From the NCBI RefSeq assembly GCF_000374025.1, contig NZ_KB893184.1, forward strand, positions 62,001 to 126,000: a stretch of DNA of 64,000 nucleotides, given 5' to 3'. The stretch is from Spirosoma panaciterrae DSM 21099. GTDB lineage: Bacteria > Bacteroidota > Bacteroidia > Cytophagales > Spirosomataceae. Under the pieces are notes generated by a model that worked only from the letters and a program-made list of their open reading frames with translations, made no database searches and was not told the DNA's origin. This document shows, one piece after another, positions 52,755 through 62,005 of the stretch (its first letter is position 1; every line of letters starts with the position of its first letter). Made by a program: the position numbers and the translations under genes.

Positions 52755-53108
52755 TCAACTGAACGCATCTTCAATATGCTTCACCTGCCATTGATTACCC
52801 GAAAGCGTAACGGCAATAATGTCGAACCGAACGTCGAAAGGCCAGTTGGTGTTGAAAATGTAGTGCTCGGCAGCTTTCATGACGAGCCGGGCTTTGGTAT
52901 ATGAAACAAATTCTTCGGGGTTTCCGAAGCTTACATTAGTTCGGGTTTTTACTTCCACGAAGACCAGTAGTTTACCTTTCTGAGCAATCAGATCGATTTC
53001 TGCATGTTGATAGCGGTAATTGTGGGCGGTGATTTCGTAGCCTTTTTCGCGTAAATAGCGAGCCGCTTCTGCTTCGCCCTGCCTGCCGGTTTCGTTGTGT
53101 TGAGCCAT
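52755..53108 (-). CDS. YraN/UPF0102 family endonuclease-like protein
   Basis: 117 residues: GRQGEAEAARYLREKGYEIT, RYQHAEIDLIAQKGKLLVFV, EVKTRTNVSFGNPEEFV. The E-x(n)-D-x(n)-EVK pattern is a PD-(D/E)XK nuclease core. Function not established, possibly DNA repair or uptake. Divergent from lipB. Confidence 0.9.
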   Translation of the reverse strand: MAQHNETGRQGEAEAARYLREKGYEITAHNYRYQHAEIDLIAQKGKLLVFVEVKTRTNVSFGNPEEFVSYTKARLVMKAAEHYIFNTNWPFDVRFDIIAVTLSGNQWQVKHIEDAFS

Positions 53109-53282
53109 TGTGCTGTAGTTTACTGAGGATTGATTAGACGAATCAGGCAGGCTTTAGATACCTGATGGCTGGAGAAAATGATAGTAATCAGGCGGGATAG
53201 CCTACCAAATCGGGGCATATCGAACGAAACAGAGCGAGACGATTGTTAATCTGGTGATGGAAAGTTTTCCATCCTGAATGTG

Positions 53283-54035
53283 ATGAATAGTCGAATTAAT
53301 AAACAAGTTGAGGTTCGTGATCTGGGATTAATGGCCTACAAAACAGCCTGGGATGAACAGGAGCGGTTGTTTGCGACCATTGTTGATCAGAAGCTGGCCA
53401 ACCGAACCTGCCCTGCCGATGCCCAGCAACTAACCCCCAACTACCTGCTGTTTTGTGAACACCCTCCCGTATACACGATGGGGACTAGTAGTCATGCGGA
53501 GCACCTACTGATGGACGAGGCCCGGCTGACGACTGAGTTAGGAGCAACCCTGTTTAAAATTCGGCGGGGGGGCGATGTCACGTTTCATGGCCCGGGGCAG
53601 CTCGTTGGCTATCCAATTCTGGACCTCGACAACTTTTTTACCGATATTCATCATTACATGCGGCTGCTGGAGGAAAGTATCATTCGGACACTGGCCGAGT
53701 ATGGATTGAAAGCAGGCCGGATCGACGGGCTGACGGGAGTCTGGCTAGGGCAGGAAGCTACAGGGGGTGAAAACGACGGACCTTCCCGAAAAATCTGTGC
53801 GATGGGCGTAAAGGCTAGCCGTTGGGTAACAATGCATGGGTTTGCCTTAAATGTGAATACAGATTTGCGGTTTTTTAGCCATATTGTTCCCTGTGGTATT
53901 GCCGATAAGGCTGTGACCTCACTAGCGCTCGAACTAGGCCATGATGTACCGCTGGATGACGTCGCAGAACGCATTCGCAGGCATATGGCCACCTTGTTTG
54001 AGATGGAATTGGTTGCCGGGCATCCAGCCCCATAA
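53283..54035 (+). CDS. lipB: Lipoyl(octanoyl) transferase LipB
   Basis: 250 residues (ATG 53283; GTG 53280 just before). Signature motifs: FCEHPPVYTMGTSSHAEHLL, IRRGGDVTFHGPGQLVGYPI, KICAMGVKASRWVTMHGFAL, and the catalytic Cys in IVPCGIADKAVTSL. It moves octanoyl from acyl carrier protein to lipoyl domains, the first step in lipoate synthesis. Confidence 0.96.
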   Translation: MNSRINKQVEVRDLGLMAYKTAWDEQERLFATIVDQKLANRTCPADAQQLTPNYLLFCEHPPVYTMGTSSHAEHLLMDEARLTTELGATLFKIRRGGDVTFHGPGQLVGYPILDLDNFFTDIHHYMRLLEESIIRTLAEYGLKAGRIDGLTGVWLGQEATGGENDGPSRKICAMGVKASRWVTMHGFALNVNTDLRFFSHIVPCGIADKAVTSLALELGHDVPLDDVAERIRRHMATLFEMELVAGHPAP

Positions 54036-54078
54036 GTGCGATTTTCAAGTAGTAGACATGATGTCTGCATTATATTGA

Positions 54079-54483
54079 ATGAAAAAAGATATAAATTTTT
54101 TGCCCGTCGAGGGCGTACAGGTTGTGATTGCCCGAAAAGAGGCTCTGGCAGGTGGTTATGACTGGCAGGTTTTTTTGATTAACCAAAACGACGTACCCAT
54201 CAAAACGGTGTTTGTAACATCACGGGGGTACGGAAAAAAGGATGATGAAGAGCAAAAAACCTCCACCCTGCGCCATTTCTTTGTGGAAATACTACCAGGT
54301 GCTCATGAGGTCATTGAAACCATAATGCCTGATGTGTTTCACCTGAACAATGAGTATTGGGTAAGCTACTTCATTGGTGATCAGATTTTCGATAAGAAGT
54401 TTATCTTCGTGCCCGATAGTATTGTGGAAGAAAACCTGATTACCATCCCTGCATTAGGTTTGGAAGGAATCTTGCACGATTAA
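54079..54483 (+). CDS. Conserved Bacteroidota hypothetical protein
   Basis: 134 residues. Mostly beta: GGYDWQVFLINQNDVPIKTV, LRHFFVEILPGAHEVIETIM, YWVSYFIGDQIFDKKFIFVP. No signal peptide. The family is conserved in Bacteroidota but uncharacterised; some entries may carry misassigned names. It lies 43 bp after lipB. Confidence 0.72.
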   Translation: MKKDINFLPVEGVQVVIARKEALAGGYDWQVFLINQNDVPIKTVFVTSRGYGKKDDEEQKTSTLRHFFVEILPGAHEVIETIMPDVFHLNNEYWVSYFIGDQIFDKKFIFVPDSIVEENLITIPALGLEGILHD

Positions 54484-54557
54484 GTAACGCGGTCGGGCTG
54501 GCGAACCAGCATCCTGCCGCTATATAGTTAACATTGCGGACAGGATGTCCGCGTTAC
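54484..54557. repeat. nested hairpin before the exonuclease-like gene
   Basis: Outer arms GTAACGCGG (54484-54492) and CCGCGTTAC (54549-54557), inner arms around CATCCTGCCGC/GCGGACAGGATG. Likely folds in the leader and ends 3 bp before the ATG at 54561. Confidence 0.55.
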
Positions 54558-54560
54558 CAT

Positions 54561-55298
54561 ATGCCTCAGCCCGTCTCCTGGAAACGTCGTCTAAAAAATC
54601 TTCTGTTTATTGACCTCAAAACAGTGGCGGGTGAGCCATCGCTGCTGGCCGTTGATCCGCGACTGCAACGGCAATGGGAAGAGAAAAGCCGGTATTTTAA
54701 AAATGACGATGAGCTGTCGGCTGCTGGCTGGTACGATCGGCGGGCTTCGTTTTTTGCCGAGTTTGGCAAGATCATATGCATCAGCGTAGGCGGCTTGTTT
54801 TTCGATGACGACGATAAACCCCATCTGAAGATCAAACTCATCAGCAACGACGACGAACTGTCCATTTTGCAGGAGTTTCTGACCATTGTGAACCGATACC
54901 CACCCGGCGAACTTACCCTATGTGCGCACAATGGGAAAGAGTTCGACTTCCCGTTTCTGTGTCGTCGGTTGATGGTAAATGGCTTGCCCCTTCCACCGTC
55001 TTTACAGATTGCGGGAAAGAAACCCTGGGAAATTCCGCACCGCGACACGATGGAGCAGTGGCAGTTTGGCGACAAACGGCATTTTGTACCACTTGATTTG
55101 CTGGCGGCTGTACTAAACATTCCGACGCGCCCGCTGGAGTGGACCGGCGACCGCACCAGTGAAGTCTATTACCGCGAACACGATTGGGCACGTATCGAGC
55201 AGTATGCCCGCGATTCGATGGTTATGCTCGTTCAGGTTTATTTAAAAATGCTGGGTGCTCCGCTTGTAGCCGAGGAGCATATTGTACTGAGCGATTAA
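54561..55298 (+). CDS. DEDD-type 3'-5' exonuclease-like protein with altered motif I
   Basis: 245 residues from ATG 54561; TTG 54534 lies in the hairpin. It resembles the predicted PolB-related 3'-5' exonucleases. Motif I reads LLFIDLKTVAG, where the expected DxE is DxK; motif II is LCAHNGKEFDFPFL and motif III is IEQYARDSMVML, both with their Asp. Loss of the metal-binding Glu predicts weak or no nuclease activity unless another residue compensates. Precedes rnr. Confidence 0.78.
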   Translation: MPQPVSWKRRLKNLLFIDLKTVAGEPSLLAVDPRLQRQWEEKSRYFKNDDELSAAGWYDRRASFFAEFGKIICISVGGLFFDDDDKPHLKIKLISNDDELSILQEFLTIVNRYPPGELTLCAHNGKEFDFPFLCRRLMVNGLPLPPSLQIAGKKPWEIPHRDTMEQWQFGDKRHFVPLDLLAAVLNIPTRPLEWTGDRTSEVYYREHDWARIEQYARDSMVMLVQVYLKMLGAPLVAEEHIVLSD

Positions 55299-55312
55299 CC
55301 TACAGATTAAAT

Positions 55313-55391
55313 ACAAAGTCATGGAGCACACAGAGATAAAGCGAATGAACGGCTACTCCCTAAAAAAGCTCTGTGCTCTCCGTGACTTTGT
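55313..55391. terminator. hairpin of the CGGAGT-type dispersed family
   Basis: Arms 55313-55335 and 55369-55391 (three mismatches), ACAAAGTCATGGAGCACACA type, between the exonuclease-like gene and rnr. Confidence 0.65.
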
Positions 55392-55447
55392 GTTTAAACC
55401 CCTATACATAAACATTTAAGCCTGCTTTTAGAGTTAGGCAAAGAAGT

Positions 55448-57898
55448 ATGAGAAACGGAAAACCAAAACAAAATAAATATGCCAAGTCCGGTTCTGGCGC
55501 GTCGTACACGGCACGCCCCCGAGAAAAGGGCCTGGAAAAAGCAAAGACGAGGCCAATTCACCAGGCTGATTCCTATCTGGATGAGTTGAAAAATGACCTG
55601 ATGGCGTTTTTTCAGATTAATGACGACCGGGCGTTTACACAGGATGAGTTGCTGGAACACTTCGGCGTATATGACCGACGTATGAAACTGATCATGCATG
55701 GGCTGATCGGCGAACTGGCCGAAGAGGGTTCTATAGTTCGCCAGCCCAACGGTGGCTACCGGGCTGATGCCGATGCAAACCTGATTGAAGGCGTAGTTGA
55801 TCATGTGAATTCCCGCTTTGCCTTTGTGCTGCCCACTACGGCAGATGGCAGCCGGGGCGACCGCGACAACGACATCTGGGTATCGACCGACGATCTGGCC
55901 GGGGCCGTTGATGGTGACAAAGTGCGCGTTATTCGCTTCACGGACTCACGTAACCGTGGCCGACGGATTGAAGGGAAAGTGGTCAGTATTATTGAGCGGG
56001 GACGGACCGAACTGGTTGGACGCATTGAAGTCTGGCCGACCTATGGATTTGTTACGCCGGATAGCAAAAAGATCTACGAAGACGTTTTTATCCCGAACGA
56101 CAAACTGGGCGGTGCCAAGAATGGGGAGAAGGTGATTGTCCGATTGAAAAAATATCCCGACGCTGATAGTCACAAACAGCAGTTTGAAGGGGAAGTGATT
56201 ACCGTGCTGGGCGTGGCTGGGCAGAACAATACTGAAATGCACGCTATTCTGGCCGAATTTGGCTTGCCAATTGTTTTCCCGGCAGAGGTAGAGCAGGAAG
56301 CCGAAGCCATTCCTACGCAAATCCTGGAAGATGAAATTGCCAGACGGCGGGATATGCGTGAGGTGACGACCTTCACCATCGACCCCGTGGATGCTAAAGA
56401 TTTCGATGATGCCCTTTCGGTAAAGCTGCTCGACAATGGCAACTACGAAATAGGCGTTCACATTGCCGACGTTACCCACTACGTCCGGCCCGGTTCGAAA
56501 CTGGAAGCCGAAGCTTATAAACGGGCTACATCGGTTTACCTGGTTGATCGGGTTGTGCCGATGCTCCCCGAGAAGCTCTCCAATGGGCTGTGTTCGCTCC
56601 GCCCTAATGAAGACAAGCTAACGTTTTCGGCCGTTTTTGAATTGACCCCCGATGCTAAAATCAAAAGCGAGTGGTTTGGCCGGACCGTCACCCATTCAAA
56701 CCGTCGGTTTGCGTACGAAGAAGCCCAGGAAATTCTGAACAACGACCGGGGTGATTTTCTGGAAGAGCTGCGGTTGTTGAACGAACTGGCCTATAAACTT
56801 CGCGACGAACGATTCAAAAACGGGGCCATCAATTTCGAGACCGTTGAGGTTCGCTTCCGATTGGATGAAAATGGTGTCCCCTTAGCGGTTTACCCTAAAA
56901 TTCGGCAGGATAGCAACAAGCTCATCGAAGAGTTCATGTTGCTGGCTAATAAGCGGGTAGCCGAGTACGTACACACGTTGTCGAAACGGAATAAGAATGG
57001 CGAAGAAAATACCATGGTATATCGGGTCCACGAAGGCCCTGACGAAGATAAACTGAAAGTGTTCTCTGATTTTGCCCGTCGACTAGGTTATAAACTGGCT
57101 GTCGATGAAGATCATCTGTCGGCTTCCATGAACCGATTTATGGAAAGCATTGAAGGGCGGCCCGAAGCGGGTATGTTGCAGCAACTGGCCGTTCGGACGA
57201 TGTCGAAAGCCCGGTACAGCACCGAAGACATTGGTCACTTTGGACTGGCTTTCCGCCGATATTCTCATTTCACCTCACCCATCCGTCGCTATCCCGATAT
57301 GATGGCGCATCGGCTGCTTCAGCATTATCTGGACAAAGGCAAACCGGCTGACCGGGAAGAATATGAAGAAAAATGTCGCCACTCATCGGAACGCGAGCGA
57401 ATGGCGGCAGAGGCCGAACGGGCTAGTATCAAATACAAGCAGGTCGAGTTTATGAGTCACATGGACCCTAATCAGGTATTCGAAGGGGTGATTTCAGGTG
57501 TTACCGAGTTTGGTATTTTTGTCGAAATCATCGAAAATAGTTGCGAAGGGCTGGTTCGGATGCAGGACCTGAACGATGATTATTACGAGTTCGATAAAGA
57601 CAACTATCGGATTATCGGGGTTCGACACAAGAAAATATACACCTTTGGCGACCCAGTGGTGATTCGGGTAAAAGAAACGAACCTGGCCCGCCGAAGTATG
57701 GACTTTGCCCTGGTAAATGATAAATCGGATCGGGCGACCGAACCCAAAGGACGTTTCGGGTCAACCGAGCCTGAAAATAGCCGTTCATCGGGTTCAGGAC
57801 GTTCGCGCACGACAGCGAATTCCGTGACTAAAGCGAAGCGGAAAGAAGGAACGGCTGCTAAAGGGCAGAACCGCCGGGGTGGTCGGGGACGTCGGTAA
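55448..57898 (+). CDS. rnr: Ribonuclease R
   Basis: 816 residues. A winged-helix-like N-terminus (FTQDELLEHFGVYDRRMKLI), two cold-shock OB domains (GVVDHVNSRFAFVLP, VGRIEVWPTYGFVTP), then the RNB catalytic domain with TFTIDPVDAKDFDDALSV (the Asp cluster) and HIADVTHYV, FTSPIRRYPDMMAHRLLQHY, and a C-terminal S1 domain (FEGVISGVTEFGIFVEI). A basic tail (KRKEGTAAKGQNRRGGRGRR) is typical. Degrades structured RNA 3' to 5'. Confidence 0.96.
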   Translation: MRNGKPKQNKYAKSGSGASYTARPREKGLEKAKTRPIHQADSYLDELKNDLMAFFQINDDRAFTQDELLEHFGVYDRRMKLIMHGLIGELAEEGSIVRQPNGGYRADADANLIEGVVDHVNSRFAFVLPTTADGSRGDRDNDIWVSTDDLAGAVDGDKVRVIRFTDSRNRGRRIEGKVVSIIERGRTELVGRIEVWPTYGFVTPDSKKIYEDVFIPNDKLGGAKNGEKVIVRLKKYPDADSHKQQFEGEVITVLGVAGQNNTEMHAILAEFGLPIVFPAEVEQEAEAIPTQILEDEIARRRDMREVTTFTIDPVDAKDFDDALSVKLLDNGNYEIGVHIADVTHYVRPGSKLEAEAYKRATSVYLVDRVVPMLPEKLSNGLCSLRPNEDKLTFSAVFELTPDAKIKSEWFGRTVTHSNRRFAYEEAQEILNNDRGDFLEELRLLNELAYKLRDERFKNGAINFETVEVRFRLDENGVPLAVYPKIRQDSNKLIEEFMLLANKRVAEYVHTLSKRNKNGEENTMVYRVHEGPDEDKLKVFSDFARRLGYKLAVDEDHLSASMNRFMESIEGRPEAGMLQQLAVRTMSKARYSTEDIGHFGLAFRRYSHFTSPIRRYPDMMAHRLLQHYLDKGKPADREEYEEKCRHSSERERMAAEAERASIKYKQVEFMSHMDPNQVFEGVISGVTEFGIFVEIIENSCEGLVRMQDLNDDYYEFDKDNYRIIGVRHKKIYTFGDPVVIRVKETNLARRSMDFALVNDKSDRATEPKGRFGSTEPENSRSSGSGRSRTTANSVTKAKRKEGTAAKGQNRRGGRGRR

Positions 57899-57932
57899 TC
57901 TCCCAACTACCTAAAGACTTCCAGATTTGAAC

Positions 57933-57964
57933 TTGCTTTTTAGCGATTCAATATGCTATCTTTG
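57933..57964 (+). promoter_or_regulatory. promoter of tRNA-Arg
   Basis: TTG 57933-57935, 21-bp spacer, TATCTTTG 57957-57964, 21 bp before the tRNA 5' end. Confidence 0.65.
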
Positions 57965-57985
57965 CACTCCGAAACTGGAACGTCT

Positions 57986-58057
57986 GCTCCCGTAGTTCAA
58001 TGGATAGAATTATGGTTTCCGGTACCATCGATAGGGGTTCGAATCCCTTCGGGAGCA
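57986..58057 (+). tRNA. tRNA-Arg(CCG)
   Basis: Cloverleaf fits: acceptor GCTCCCG/CGGGAGC, T arm AGGGGTTCGAATCCCT, anticodon stem ATGGT/ACCAT with loop TTCCGGT giving anticodon CCG. CCA is not encoded. The integrase gene starts 184 bp downstream on the same strand, so the 3' half is a likely attachment site. Confidence 0.93.
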
Positions 58058-58070
58058 CAAAAAGTACATA

Positions 58071-58121
58071 AAGGCTAATTCGCATTCGTAAGCTTTTGCT
58101 TATAATCAGCGAGTTAGCCTT
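58071..58121 (+). terminator. tRNA-Arg terminator
   Basis: Arms AAGGCTAATTCGC and GCGAGTTAGCCTT (one mismatch), followed by TTTTC. Confidence 0.75.
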
Positions 58122-58240
58122 TTTTCTTTGTCATACTCTATCGAAAATAATAAGGTTAAGTAAAGTTCATCCGTCCCCTGTTCCGTCCCCTGTATTTATT
58201 TTATTCGTAACTTGGTATTGACCAAGCCAAGTAAGACCGA

Positions 58241-59545
58241 ATGAAAACCGTTTCCGATCAGGATATAAAATTCCTGCTCAAAGAGACCCGCTCGGAGCGG
58301 CCAACGCTCATTAACCTCATCTTTCGGTACAATAACGGCCGGTTTAAGACTTCGACGGGATTAACGATCGAGCCGTTTCAATGGGATGCAGAGCGGCAAC
58401 GGGCGTTTACGAATCAAAAATCAAGGATAGCCCGCGAACCTTTTGAAACGATCAATGCCCAACTTGAACGTTACCGATCAGCCTTAAAGACAGTACTAAG
58501 CCGCTTGCAACTGGCCAAGATTCCCTTTACCAATGAGCTGATCAAACAGCAACTCGATTCAGAACTCGGCCGCCAGAAGAAGCCTAAGGCTGAACCGAAG
58601 CCTACTGAAAAGGAAACGTTCACGGAATACATTGCGCGGTTTGTAGGGCTGGCTCAATCAGGTCTTCGACTCAATGCCCGCAGCGCTCGATATGCAGAGT
58701 TTACGCTTAAAGGGTACCTCAAACTCAAACGGCTATTAGAGCAGTACAAGACTGAAACAGGAGCCTCTGTCGACTACGATGCCTTCAGCCTGGATTTTTA
58801 TCATGCCTTCAAACTATGGCTAACATCAAGGGGGCTCACTCTTAATTACGTGGGTTCGCTGATGAAGGACTTAAAAGTCCTCTTGAAGCAGGCCCATGCC
58901 GATGGGTTGCATCATAACCTCATCTACCAGCATAAGGATTTTAAGAAGTTTTCCGAAGAGGTCGATAGCGTATATCTGACTGATGAGGAGCTAACGCGTA
59001 TCTATCAGCTTGACTTATCGACGACACCAGGCCTTGATCGAGCCCGGGATCTTTTTCTGATCGGCTGCTATACAGGCCTTCGGTTTTCGGACTTCAGTCA
59101 GTTACGACCGGAGAATATCACCAACAACGGCCGTATTTTGACGCGTAAGACGCTGAAAACCTCCGAGCGGGTTTCTATACCCCTCAATTCTAAAGTAGTC
59201 GCTATCCTGGCTAAATACGGCGGCATTCCACCCAAGCCGATTACCAACCAGAGGCTAAATGATCATCTTAAAGAGCTATGCAAGCGGGCAGGACTGACCG
59301 ATAGGGTAGAGGTGAGTAAGACGCGGGGAGGTACTAGCGAAACCCGGTATCCAGAGAAATGGGAGTTGGTCGGGACCCATACGGCCCGTAGGTCATTTGC
59401 GACGAATGCGTATCTGGCTAAAGTGCCTCCTGTTTCGATTATGAAGATTACAGGTCATCGCTCCGAAAAGATGCTGCTCAAGTACATCAAAATCTCATCA
59501 GAACAGAATGCACTACTGATGTTGGAGCATAGTCACTTTCAATAA
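58241..59545 (+). CDS. int: Tyrosine recombinase/integrase of an integrative element
   Basis: 434 residues. An N-terminal arm and SAM-like core-binding region is followed by the catalytic domain with Arg in GCYTGLRFSDFSQL, HTARRSFATNAY (H-x2-R), His in ITGHRSEKML and Tyr in LLKYIKIS. This is the Bacteroidota phage/conjugative-element type. Position after tRNA-Arg, plus replication genes downstream, marks the left end of an integrated element. Confidence 0.93.
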   Translation: MKTVSDQDIKFLLKETRSERPTLINLIFRYNNGRFKTSTGLTIEPFQWDAERQRAFTNQKSRIAREPFETINAQLERYRSALKTVLSRLQLAKIPFTNELIKQQLDSELGRQKKPKAEPKPTEKETFTEYIARFVGLAQSGLRLNARSARYAEFTLKGYLKLKRLLEQYKTETGASVDYDAFSLDFYHAFKLWLTSRGLTLNYVGSLMKDLKVLLKQAHADGLHHNLIYQHKDFKKFSEEVDSVYLTDEELTRIYQLDLSTTPGLDRARDLFLIGCYTGLRFSDFSQLRPENITNNGRILTRKTLKTSERVSIPLNSKVVAILAKYGGIPPKPITNQRLNDHLKELCKRAGLTDRVEVSKTRGGTSETRYPEKWELVGTHTARRSFATNAYLAKVPPVSIMKITGHRSEKMLLKYIKISSEQNALLMLEHSHFQ

Positions 59546-59887
59546 AGACTGACACTCTTCGGTAGTTAACAAACACTCAATGTTCCCCTAACTTCCTTTA
59601 ATGTTGATAGGCTCGATTGATAGCTCAAAAAAATATTTCCTACCGAAAACAAGAATTCATTGTATTTATTTAAGTTTTTTAATGGAAATGATTAAGCTTT
59701 ATTAAGCTTGATTTTTCGGAGAAACCGATTGACTTCAACTAAAGTAAACTCAAGTAAATCTAAATACTCTGACGAATTTAGATTGTAAGTTCGATGGAAG
59801 ATTTTAGTGGAGTTTAGTGGAGTTTGAGTACATGGAATTCAACTTTTTTTATATATTTATTTGTGCTGCATTTAATCAAACAGGATT
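59546..59887. other. AT-rich control region before the excisionase-like gene
   Basis: No gene. It contains the 10-bp tandem TTTAGTGGAG at 59803-59812 and 59813-59822 followed by TTTGAGTA, and AAACTCAAGTA (near 59745), a near complement of the last part. AAGCTTTATTAAGCTT lies near 59700. These may be recombinase or excisionase sites. Confidence 0.5.
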
Positions 59888-60202
59888 ATGTACGGCACAC
59901 AAATTCTTATTCACCTCACCCCTGAGCAATTAGGCGACCTAGTCGAACAACGGATAGCCAAAGCGCTGGCCAGCTATACGCCACCACTCCCCGAAGGCTC
60001 CGATCTTCCCGAACTACTGACCCGTAAGCAGACGGCTCAAAAATTACAAGTTTCGTTAACCACGCTTCATTTCTGGGCCAAAGATACCGATGATCGACCC
60101 GCAATTTTGGTTCCGGTCAAAGCTAACAAACAGGTTCGCTACCGCCGATCGGATGTGTTAGCTGTGCTCAAAGAATCTCGTCGGTTCAAATCCAGTAAAT
60201 AA
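59888..60202 (+). CDS. Excisionase-like MerR/HTH_17 DNA-binding protein
   Basis: 104 residues. A short N-terminal helix region is followed by a winged HTH of the excisionase type: LLTRKQTAQKLQVSLTTLHF, WAKDTDDRPAILVPVKA, and VRYRRSDVLAVLKES. Such proteins direct integrase toward excision or regulate element genes. It lies after a direct-repeat-bearing AT-rich region. Confidence 0.8.
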   Translation: MYGTQILIHLTPEQLGDLVEQRIAKALASYTPPLPEGSDLPELLTRKQTAQKLQVSLTTLHFWAKDTDDRPAILVPVKANKQVRYRRSDVLAVLKESRRFKSSK

Positions 60203-60288
60203 CCTTTCAAGCGCATAGACGCGCCGGGTATAAAAAACCTGTGAGCGCAAACAGCCACACCCCTTGAAAGACCCAACCCACTACTGGT

Positions 60289-60744
60289 ATGAGCGAGGCA
60301 CTAAATCACTTGATGAATTTAAATCGAGTCAGTAAGCGGCTCAAATACCCGAATGTACCTGAACGTGCGCTACTCAAACGTCCCATTCGAGTAAATAACA
60401 CCAATAGTCTTACAGAAGCTGTGAAACTCTGTTTAGAGTTACATGGCTGTTATGTAACTCGCATCCAGTCTCAAGGCCAATGGAACCCTACACTCAAGCG
60501 GTTCACCCGATCGACAACCAAGAAGGGTACGGCCGATCTGCATGCTGCCATTAATGGTCGACATGTGAGTATCGAAATCAAATGGGGTAAAGACAAGCTA
60601 AGCCCTCAGCAAAAACAGACAGCCCGGCAGGTTGAGGAGGCTGGAGGTCTTTACCTGGTAGTCGGCAATTACGATACGTTCTGGACTTGGTTTGAACAGT
60701 ATGCGCCCGATCTGGTCAACAAAATAGGAGGTGAACTTGTATGA
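60289..60744 (+). CDS. VRR-NUC/PD-(D/E)XK nuclease-like protein
   Basis: 151 residues. After a basic N-terminal part, GTADLHAAINGRHVSIEIKW and GKDKLSPQQKQTARQVEEAG show the D-x(n)-E-x-K nuclease core typical of VRR-NUC proteins in phages and mobile elements. It may cut branched or linear DNA during element replication. It overlaps the next start by 4 bp. Confidence 0.75.
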   Translation: MSEALNHLMNLNRVSKRLKYPNVPERALLKRPIRVNNTNSLTEAVKLCLELHGCYVTRIQSQGQWNPTLKRFTRSTTKKGTADLHAAINGRHVSIEIKWGKDKLSPQQKQTARQVEEAGGLYLVVGNYDTFWTWFEQYAPDLVNKIGGELV

Positions 60745-62003
60745 GCCTAAATCAGCCACCTCCAATCGTTACTGCGAATGGCGTTCAATCGCCCGAATCG
60801 GTTCAGAATAATAGTAGCCCCTCGGTTGAAGTAAAGAGTCTGGTCCAGCATATGAACGAGCTGGCTCGTGAAGTAGAAAATATGCCCGAGCCAGTGCCTT
60901 TAAAGAGTGTTGTCGAAATAGGCAATGATAGTGGTCCTATTGATTACAAGACTTTAGGCGAACGCCTTCGAATTCGACCAGACGAAGACCTACCCCCGCC
61001 CCCTATTTGTCTTTCGGTTGTACGGAATGGCCAAGCCAAAATGTTCGGTAGCCTGGGTAACTTTTCGGTAATCATAGGCAAAGCCAAAAGCCGTAAGACG
61101 TTTACGATCAGCATTGCAGTTGCAGCTGCTCTTAAACGTGACCTGGTGTTAAACATCTTTAGCGGCTCCTTTGACGACGATAAACGGGTTGTATTATACT
61201 TTGATACCGAACAAGGGCGATATCATGTTCTGAAAGTTGTTAAACGGATCTGTCAACTCGCCGATCAGGACAACCCAGAAAACCTCATGGTCTATCCATT
61301 GAGGGGGCTTTCGGCCAATGAAATCCTGGGTTTTATACAGTGGCATATTTATAATACCCCCAATGTGGGACTAGTAATCATTGATGGTATAAAAGATACG
61401 GTAACGGACATCAATGACAATGCCCAGGCCACTAAACGAGCCACCGATTTATTACGATGGAGTCAGGAAATGGATATTCATATCATTACTGTTCTTCACA
61501 TGAACAAAGGAAATGATCAGATACGGGGTACGCTAGGAACCGAGCTTCTCAACAAGGCAGAAACGGTTGTGTCAATCTCTCTTGATGCAAATGACAAGAA
61601 TATTTCAATTGTGGCTCCTGAGGTGTGCAGGGACAAGGAATTCGACTCATTTGGATTTTCCATCACCGAAGAGGGCTTACCGTACCTAATCGACGACATT
61701 ACGATTGATAATACCTCCGGACGGACTCGTAAATCGACTAAGCCGACTGCTGATTCCATGTCTCAGCAGGAAATTATTGCAATTCTCACACGCGCCTTTT
61801 CCAGTGATCAATACCTAGGTTATTCGTCACTGCGAACCAACATTATTGAAGCTTCTCAATTTATTGGTCTCAGCCTGGCCAAAACCAGGGCAGAAGAGTT
61901 TATCCGGCGCGTGGAGGCTAATAAATATTTGATAAAAGAAAAACCACAAGGCAAGGGGTATGATGCCTACCGACTCAATCCAGATACTATTACAACCTTT
62001 TAA
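60741..62003 (+). CDS. RepA-like AAA/RecA-fold ATPase
   Basis: 420 residues. A disordered acidic N-terminus (about 100 residues) precedes a RecA-type ATPase: VIIGKAKSRKTFTISIA is a P-loop with Arg in the place of the usual second Gly, VVLYFDTEQG is Walker-like, VGLVIIDGIKDTVTD is Walker B, and IHIITVLHMNKGNDQIRGTL follows. The C-terminus is helical and Lys-rich. Similar to plasmid RepA/hexameric helicase-like proteins of Bacteroidota elements. It is followed by iterons. Confidence 0.78.
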   Translation: MSLNQPPPIVTANGVQSPESVQNNSSPSVEVKSLVQHMNELAREVENMPEPVPLKSVVEIGNDSGPIDYKTLGERLRIRPDEDLPPPPICLSVVRNGQAKMFGSLGNFSVIIGKAKSRKTFTISIAVAAALKRDLVLNIFSGSFDDDKRVVLYFDTEQGRYHVLKVVKRICQLADQDNPENLMVYPLRGLSANEILGFIQWHIYNTPNVGLVIIDGIKDTVTDINDNAQATKRATDLLRWSQEMDIHIITVLHMNKGNDQIRGTLGTELLNKAETVVSISLDANDKNISIVAPEVCRDKEFDSFGFSITEEGLPYLIDDITIDNTSGRTRKSTKPTADSMSQQEIIAILTRAFSSDQYLGYSSLRTNIIEASQFIGLSLAKTRAEEFIRRVEANKYLIKEKPQGKGYDAYRLNPDTITTF

Positions 62004-62005
62004 CT

